A stretch of 64,000 nucleotides of DNA from Janibacter sp. HTCC2649. GTDB taxonomy: Bacteria; Actinomycetota; Actinomycetes; Actinomycetales; Dermatophilaceae. Positions 60,321-64,000 of the stretch are shown one piece after another (position 1 is the stretch's first letter; every line of letters starts with the position of its first letter). Below the pieces are notes generated by a model that saw only the letters and a list, made by a program, of their open reading frames with translations, was not told where the DNA came from and did not search any database. The position numbers and the translations under genes are program-made. The DNA is taken from assembly GCF_000152705.1 (NCBI RefSeq), contig NZ_CH672413.1, forward strand, positions 248,001 through 312,000. Direction: 5' to 3'.

Positions 60321-61364
60321 ATGCCGCGTCGCTGGGTTGCGGACCTTCTCTCGGACACGCTGACCCAGCCGACGCAGGCCATGCGTTCGGCGATGGCGCA
60401 GGCGCCCGTCGGGGACGACGTCTTCGGTGAGGACCCGACGGTCAACGAGCTGGAATCGCGAGTGGCGGCTCTGCTCGGGCACGAGGCGGCTCTGTTCGCC
60501 CCGACGGGTTCCATGGCCAACCAGCTCGGCATGCGCCTGCACGTCGAGGCCGGTCAGGAGATCATCGCCGACACGCTGGCGCATGTGCTTCGGGCCGAAT
60601 TGGGCGCCGCCGCAGTGCTTTCGGGCATCTCGTCACGGACGTGGCCGAGCGAGCGTGGCCGTCTGGTGCCGTCCGGACCGCTCGGTCTCATGAGTGTCGG
60701 CGCCGGGCCGTATCAGGTTGGCACAGCGCTCATCGTCGTCGAGAACACGCACAACTTCGGCGGCGGCACGATCCAGTCCTTGGACGCCATCCGTGAGGTG
60801 CGGTCGGTCAGCCGTGAAGCCGGTGTCGCCATGCACCTCGACGGTGCCCGGCTCTGGAACGCCCACGTCGCGACCGGCATCCCGCTGTCCGACTACGGTC
60901 GCGAGTTCGACACCGTGAGCGTCTGCCTGTCCAAGGGCCTTGGCGCTCCGGTGGGCTCGGTTCTCGTGGGGTCGGCGGCGCTCATGGAGCGAGCGCGCAT
61001 CTGGCGCAAGCGTTTTGGCGGTGGCATGCGTCAGGTCGGCATTCTCGCGGCCGCTGGCCTGTACGCCCTCGACCACAACATCGAGCGGCTTGCCGATGAC
61101 CACGCGCGGGCCAAGCGCTTCGCCGCCGCCGTGGGTGAGGTTGCTCCTTCGGTCGTCAGCCCGGACCTCGTCGAGACCAACATCGTCATGCTCGACGTCA
61201 GTCAGACGTCGTTCACGCCGGCCGAGCTCGTCGACGCAACGGGAGCACGCGGCATACGCACGTATGCCGCGGGGCCGTCGGCTGTGCGACTGGTCTGGCA
61301 CCTCGATGTCGATGACGCGGCCACGGATGCCGCGACCGACGTCGTCGCCGACCTCCTGCGCTGA
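60321..61364 (+). CDS. ltaE: Low-specificity L-threonine aldolase
   Basis: 347 residues. Fold-type I PLP enzyme: LLSDTLTQPTQAMRSAM at the N-terminus, GEDPTVNELE, HLDGARLWNA and the PLP-binding lysine in VSVCLSKGLGAPVGS. Cleaves threonine to glycine and acetaldehyde. ATG at 60321 fits family lengths; a GTG at 60276, one base after the aroG stop, is an alternative by translational coupling and would add 15 residues. The gene contains a near-palindrome made of two opposite octamers (61248-61271). Confidence 0.9.
   Translation: MPRRWVADLLSDTLTQPTQAMRSAMAQAPVGDDVFGEDPTVNELESRVAALLGHEAALFAPTGSMANQLGMRLHVEAGQEIIADTLAHVLRAELGAAAVLSGISSRTWPSERGRLVPSGPLGLMSVGAGPYQVGTALIVVENTHNFGGGTIQSLDAIREVRSVSREAGVAMHLDGARLWNAHVATGIPLSDYGREFDTVSVCLSKGLGAPVGSVLVGSAALMERARIWRKRFGGGMRQVGILAAAGLYALDHNIERLADDHARAKRFAAAVGEVAPSVVSPDLVETNIVMLDVSQTSFTPAELVDATGARGIRTYAAGPSAVRLVWHLDVDDAATDAATDVVADLLR
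61248..61271. repeat. Head-to-head pair of CGGCATAC octamers
   Basis: 11-bp arms 61248-61258 (CGCGGCATACG) and 61261-61271 with a 2-nt centre, inside ltaE. In this frame it encodes Arg-Gly-Ile-Arg-Thr-Tyr-Ala-Ala and uses ATA for isoleucine, a very rare codon in such GC-rich genomes. Confidence 0.8.
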
Positions 61365-61377
61365 CCCCAACTGCCGA

Positions 61378-61445
61378 CATCGTGCCCCGTACGGACACAT
61401 CGGTGGGGCCTTCGGCCGGGAGATGCGTCCGTACGGGGCACGAAG
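61378..61445. terminator. Inverted repeat E (17-bp arms) between ltaE and transporter gene
   Basis: Perfect pairing of 61380-61396 with 61427-61443 (17 bp), extendable by a few bases with a mismatch; 30-nt loop with an internal GGCC-TTC-GGCC hairpin. At a convergent junction, 13 bp after the ltaE stop, so probably a bidirectional terminator. It shares TCGTGCCC-NNN-ACGGACAC with inverted repeat A. Confidence 0.7.
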
Positions 61446-61459
61446 TCGCGGGGTGTGAC

Positions 61460-62395
61460 TCAGACGTCGTGGTGCAGGATTTCCGCCGGGGGGTCCTCGA
61501 GCGCTGACACGTCGTCCTGGTGGGTGCTGCCGCGGAGCTCGACGAGATACATGGCGCCCAGGACGAGCCCACCACCGAAGAGCAGTCGCCACGTGACTCC
61601 CTCGTTGCCGAAGAGCACCGCGAACGTCGCTGCGAAGACGGGCTCCATCGCCATCACGATGGCGGCACGAGTTGCGGTGAGGTGTGCCTGCGCCCACGTC
61701 TGCGCGATGAGGGTGCCCGCACCGGCCACGACTGCCATGTAGATCAGCGAAGTCCACTGGCCGCCCGTCGTCGGCAGCGCCACCCCATCGGGCAGGGCTG
61801 CGACGAGGCAGATGACGGCGATGACGGCCGCCTGGATGGTCGACAGGCCCAGAGCCGTCGATCCCTTGGACCAGCGGCCCAGGGCCAGGATGTGCAGCGC
61901 GTAGATCACGGCGGAGCCCAACGTGAGAGCCGAACCGAATCCCATCGACAGCCCCTGAAGCGACAGGACCGCGATGCCGATGGTGGCGATGCACGCTGCG
62001 ATCCAGGCAGCCCGTGGGATGTGGTCGCGCAGCAGCAACGCGCCGAGGACCGGGGTCAGGACGATGTAGGTGCCCGTGAGAAAGCCGGACACCGACGCCG
62101 GGGTGGTCTCGAGTCCGACGGTCTGCAGGAGCTGCGCCACGGCATACAGGACACCGAGACCGGCGCCGAGCGCGAGCTCGCGGCGGGTGAGGGCCAGGGT
62201 CTGCCGGTGGAAGAGCGCGAACATGAGCACCGCAGCGATGCCGAACCGCACGCCGAGGAAGTCCGCCGACGGAACGTGCTCGACGAGGTCACGGATGAGG
62301 AAGAACGTCGAGCCCCAGACGGCCGTGACGGCGAGGAGCAGGAGAACGGCGAGCCGGGCCCGCCCGTCGTGGGCGAGCGAAGAGGGTGCGGTCAC
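61460..62395 (-). CDS. EamA-type DMT superfamily transporter
   Basis: 311 residues with ten membrane helices in two EamA repeats: TAVWGSTFFLIRDLVEHVP near the start of the first and MAVVAGAGTLIAQTWAQAH plus AIVMAMEPVFAATFAVLFGNE in the second. Drug/metabolite exporter or importer; substrate unknown. The GTG start is 1 bp after the stop of the upstream kinase gene, so the two are co-transcribed. Confidence 0.9.
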   Translation of the reverse strand: MTAPSSLAHDGRARLAVLLLLAVTAVWGSTFFLIRDLVEHVPSADFLGVRFGIAAVLMFALFHRQTLALTRRELALGAGLGVLYAVAQLLQTVGLETTPASVSGFLTGTYIVLTPVLGALLLRDHIPRAAWIAACIATIGIAVLSLQGLSMGFGSALTLGSAVIYALHILALGRWSKGSTALGLSTIQAAVIAVICLVAALPDGVALPTTGGQWTSLIYMAVVAGAGTLIAQTWAQAHLTATRAAIVMAMEPVFAATFAVLFGNEGVTWRLLFGGGLVLGAMYLVELRGSTHQDDVSALEDPPAEILHHDV

Positions 62396-62396
62396 C

Positions 62397-64000
62397 TCAG
62401 ACCGTCGTCACGACGATCTCGGAGCCCTTGGGCACCTGATCTCCCTCGCCCGGGTTGAGGCCCTGGACCGTACCGAAGTTGATGCCCGGGATGGCCTGGC
62501 GCTCGGTGACCTTGAAGCCGAGCCCACCCAGGATGCCCTTGACCTCATTGAACTGCTTGCCGATGAGCCCACCGGGGACCGCGACGAGCACGGGTCCGTC
62601 GGACACCACGACAGAGACCTTGTCGCCCTTGAAGAGCGTGCCCCCGGCCGGGTCCTGACGGATGATCGAGTCCTTGGGCACCGTGTCGCTGTTCTCCCTC
62701 GGACCACCCTCTTCGACGACAAGACCGGCCTTCTCGAGAGCTGCCTTGGCGGCGTCGAACGGTTTGCCCGTGAAGTTCTCGACCGAGATCGGCTTCTGAC
62801 CCTTGCTCACGGTGAGGGCCACGGACGTCCCGCGCTTGGACTGCACGCCAGCCTTGGGATCGCTGGCGATCACCTGACCGCTGGGGACGTCTTCGCTGAA
62901 GGTCTCGGTGACCTTGCCGACGACAAGGTTGGCTCCGGTGATCTGGGTCTTCGCCTCGTCCAGACCCACTCCGGCCAAGGTGGGCACGACATAGCGCTCC
63001 GGCCCCTTGGAGACGACGAGAGTGACCGTGGTGCCGCGACGGACCTCCGCGTTGGCCTTGGGCGTCGTCGAGATGACAAGTCCCTTGGCCACGCTCTCGC
63101 TGAACCCGTCCTGGCGCGTGGGGGCAAGGTGCTGGGTGCGCATGGTGGCCTCTGCGGCGACGACGGGCTTGCCGACGACCGCCGGGACAATCGTCGGGGC
63201 GCCGGGGCCGGCGATGAAGAACCACGCCGTGGCCGAGGCGATCGCAGCGGAGACGATGACGAGGATCCACGGCCACACGGCCCGGCGACGCGTTCGCGGT
63301 GGCACGGTGCGCGCAGTGCGCGCGGGCAACCCAGCGGTCGCGGGAGGTGCGCCGCGCACCTGGTCGCGCAGCGACGGCCCGGCATACGCAGGGTTGGGGC
63401 TTGGGATCGGCCGCTGGACCGGCAGTGCCGTGGTGCGGGTGATGGTGGAGGCTGCGGCGTCGACCGCCGACGGCCGGTCGTCGAGCTCGTCAGCGGTCAG
63501 CTCGCGGCGGGCGGTGCGCATCAGGGTCGCGAACGCCGCTGCATCGGCCGGACGTCCGTCGGGGTCGAGTGAGGTCGCGGCAGCCACGAGCTCGTCGAGG
63601 ATCTCGGGGGACTCGGGGGAGCGGCTGCGCAGGCGCGGGGCTCCGTTGTGGACGTGCTGATAGGCGACGTTGATCGCCGTGTCGCCGTCGAAGGCCTTGG
63701 AGCCGGTGAGCATCTCGAAGAAGACGAGCCCCGCGGCATACACGTCACTGCGAGCGTCGGCGATCCCGCGCTCGACCTGCTCGGGCGACAGGTAGGCAAC
63801 GGTGCCGAGGAGCAGCCCCGACGAGGACGTCACGGTCTGCGAGGTCACGGCGCGGGCCAGGCCGAAGTCGGCCACCTTGACCGCGCCGTCCTCACGCAGG
63901 ATGACGTTCTCGGGCTTGATGTCGCGGTGGATGATGCCCGCATGGTGCGCCGCGGCGAGGGCGTCGAGCACCGGGACCATGATGTCGAGTGCGGCCCGCG
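62397..64000 (-). CDS. pknL: PASTA-domain Ser/Thr protein kinase, N-terminus outside the window
   Basis: 534 residues visible; the glycine loop and ATP lysine lie beyond the window end. Catalytic loop [14 protein letters not shown], metal motif DFGLAR, activation segment [11 protein letters not shown], then a Pro-rich juxtamembrane segment, one membrane helix ([20 protein letters not shown]) and four PASTA repeats (starts near [37 protein letters not shown]) that bind cell-wall fragments. The nearby aroG agrees with the pknL locus as I recall; mycobacterial PknL lacks PASTA, whereas other actinobacterial forms have it. Confidence 0.9.
   Translation of the reverse strand, partial: RAALDIMVPVLDALAAAHHAGIIHRDIKPENVILREDGAVKVADFGLARAVTSQTVTSSSGLLLGTVAYLSPEQVERGIADARSDVYAAGLVFFEMLTGSKAFDGDTAINVAYQHVHNGAPRLRSRSPESPEILDELVAAATSLDPDGRPADAAAFATLMRTARRELTADELDDRPSAVDAAASTITRTTALPVQRPIPSPNPAYAGPSLRDQVRGAPPATAGLPARTARTVPPRTRRRAVWPWILVIVSAAIASATAWFFIAGPGAPTIVPAVVGKPVVAAEATMRTQHLAPTRQDGFSESVAKGLVISTTPKANAEVRRGTTVTLVVSKGPERYVVPTLAGVGLDEAKTQITGANLVVGKVTETFSEDVPSGQVIASDPKAGVQSKRGTSVALTVSKGQKPISVENFTGKPFDAAKAALEKAGLVVEEGGPRENSDTVPKDSIIRQDPAGGTLFKGDKVSVVVSDGPVLVAVPGGLIGKQFNEVKGILGGLGFKVTERQAIPGINFGTVQGLNPGEGDQVPKGSEIVVTTV

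Overview
The window is a continuous piece of chromosome from a high-GC actinobacterium. Rough reading gives about 70% GC, with strong use of GTG and TTG starts. The gene content and order point to the Micrococcales, most likely Intrasporangiaceae; that assignment is inference. From memory and unchecked, the order sucB, epimerase, pepA, gcvT, glycerate kinase, erpA, adoK, ctaC, qcrCAB/ctaE, trpD, exonuclease-UvrC fusion, GT87, fadD, SRPBCC, arsA-like, plsC, aroG, pknL follows the Rv2216-Rv2176 neighbourhood of Mycobacterium tuberculosis. This is therefore core genome, not an island. I see no tRNA, rRNA, transposase, phage gene or CRISPR array, and no gene-free stretch longer than about 250 bases.

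Layout. 1-7 kb: a partial DinB-like gene, an S51 peptidase, an ABC exporter with its DesK/NarL two-component pair, DUF5701 and a membrane Ser/Thr kinase. 7-17 kb: lpdA-sucB-epimerase, two small proteins, a membrane matrixin-like protease, pepA, and gcvT-osmC. 17-31 kb: M20 dipeptidase with a GST-like reductase, a secreted esterase, nadA, glycerate kinase, erpA, a flavin reductase, a Tat-exported nucleotidase, a padR operon, adoK-aat, and a tusA/cysteine-desulfurase-like pair. 31-42 kb: the respiratory chain, ctaC-ctaD-ctaF on + and ctaE-qcrC-qcrA-qcrB on -, enclosing DUF3500, a zincin and an ECF42 sigma factor with its DGPF partner. 42-56 kb: receiver-like protein, trpD, an Lrp-type domain protein, a Tat-exported protein of unknown function, the exonuclease/UvrC-like fusion, a lipoprotein protease, a GT87-type glycosyltransferase, fadD, and the operon SRPBCC-ArsA-zinc protein-glucokinase-EEP. 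56-64 kb: plsC, a MacS/MacR-like pair, aroG-ltaE, a DMT transporter and a PASTA kinase (pknL) cut by the window end.

How the genes work together. QcrCAB with CtaCDEF forms the aerobic bcc-aa3 oxidase branch. LpdA and SucB are the E3 and E2 of 2-oxoglutarate dehydrogenase. ErpA, NadA and the TusA/NifS-like pair touch Fe-S and sulfur metabolism. Two independent DesK-type sensors and two Ser/Thr kinases give a signalling-rich neighbourhood.

Most unusual signals: (1) the octamer CGGCATAC/GTATGCCG occurs about 47 times, evenly on both strands, in several reading frames and in intergenic DNA, sometimes forcing rare codons; it behaves like a highly iterated genome signal such as an uptake sequence. 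(2) The cysteine-desulfurase homologue beside tusA contains no lysine at all, so the PLP-binding lysine is gone. (3) Five long perfect inverted repeats (16-31 bp arms, about 26-38 nt loops) lie at gene junctions; in one the outer bases form both stop codons and in another the arm encodes a protein tail. (4) About fifteen genes have a TAnnnT box 6-7 nt before the start codon, indicating leaderless transcripts.
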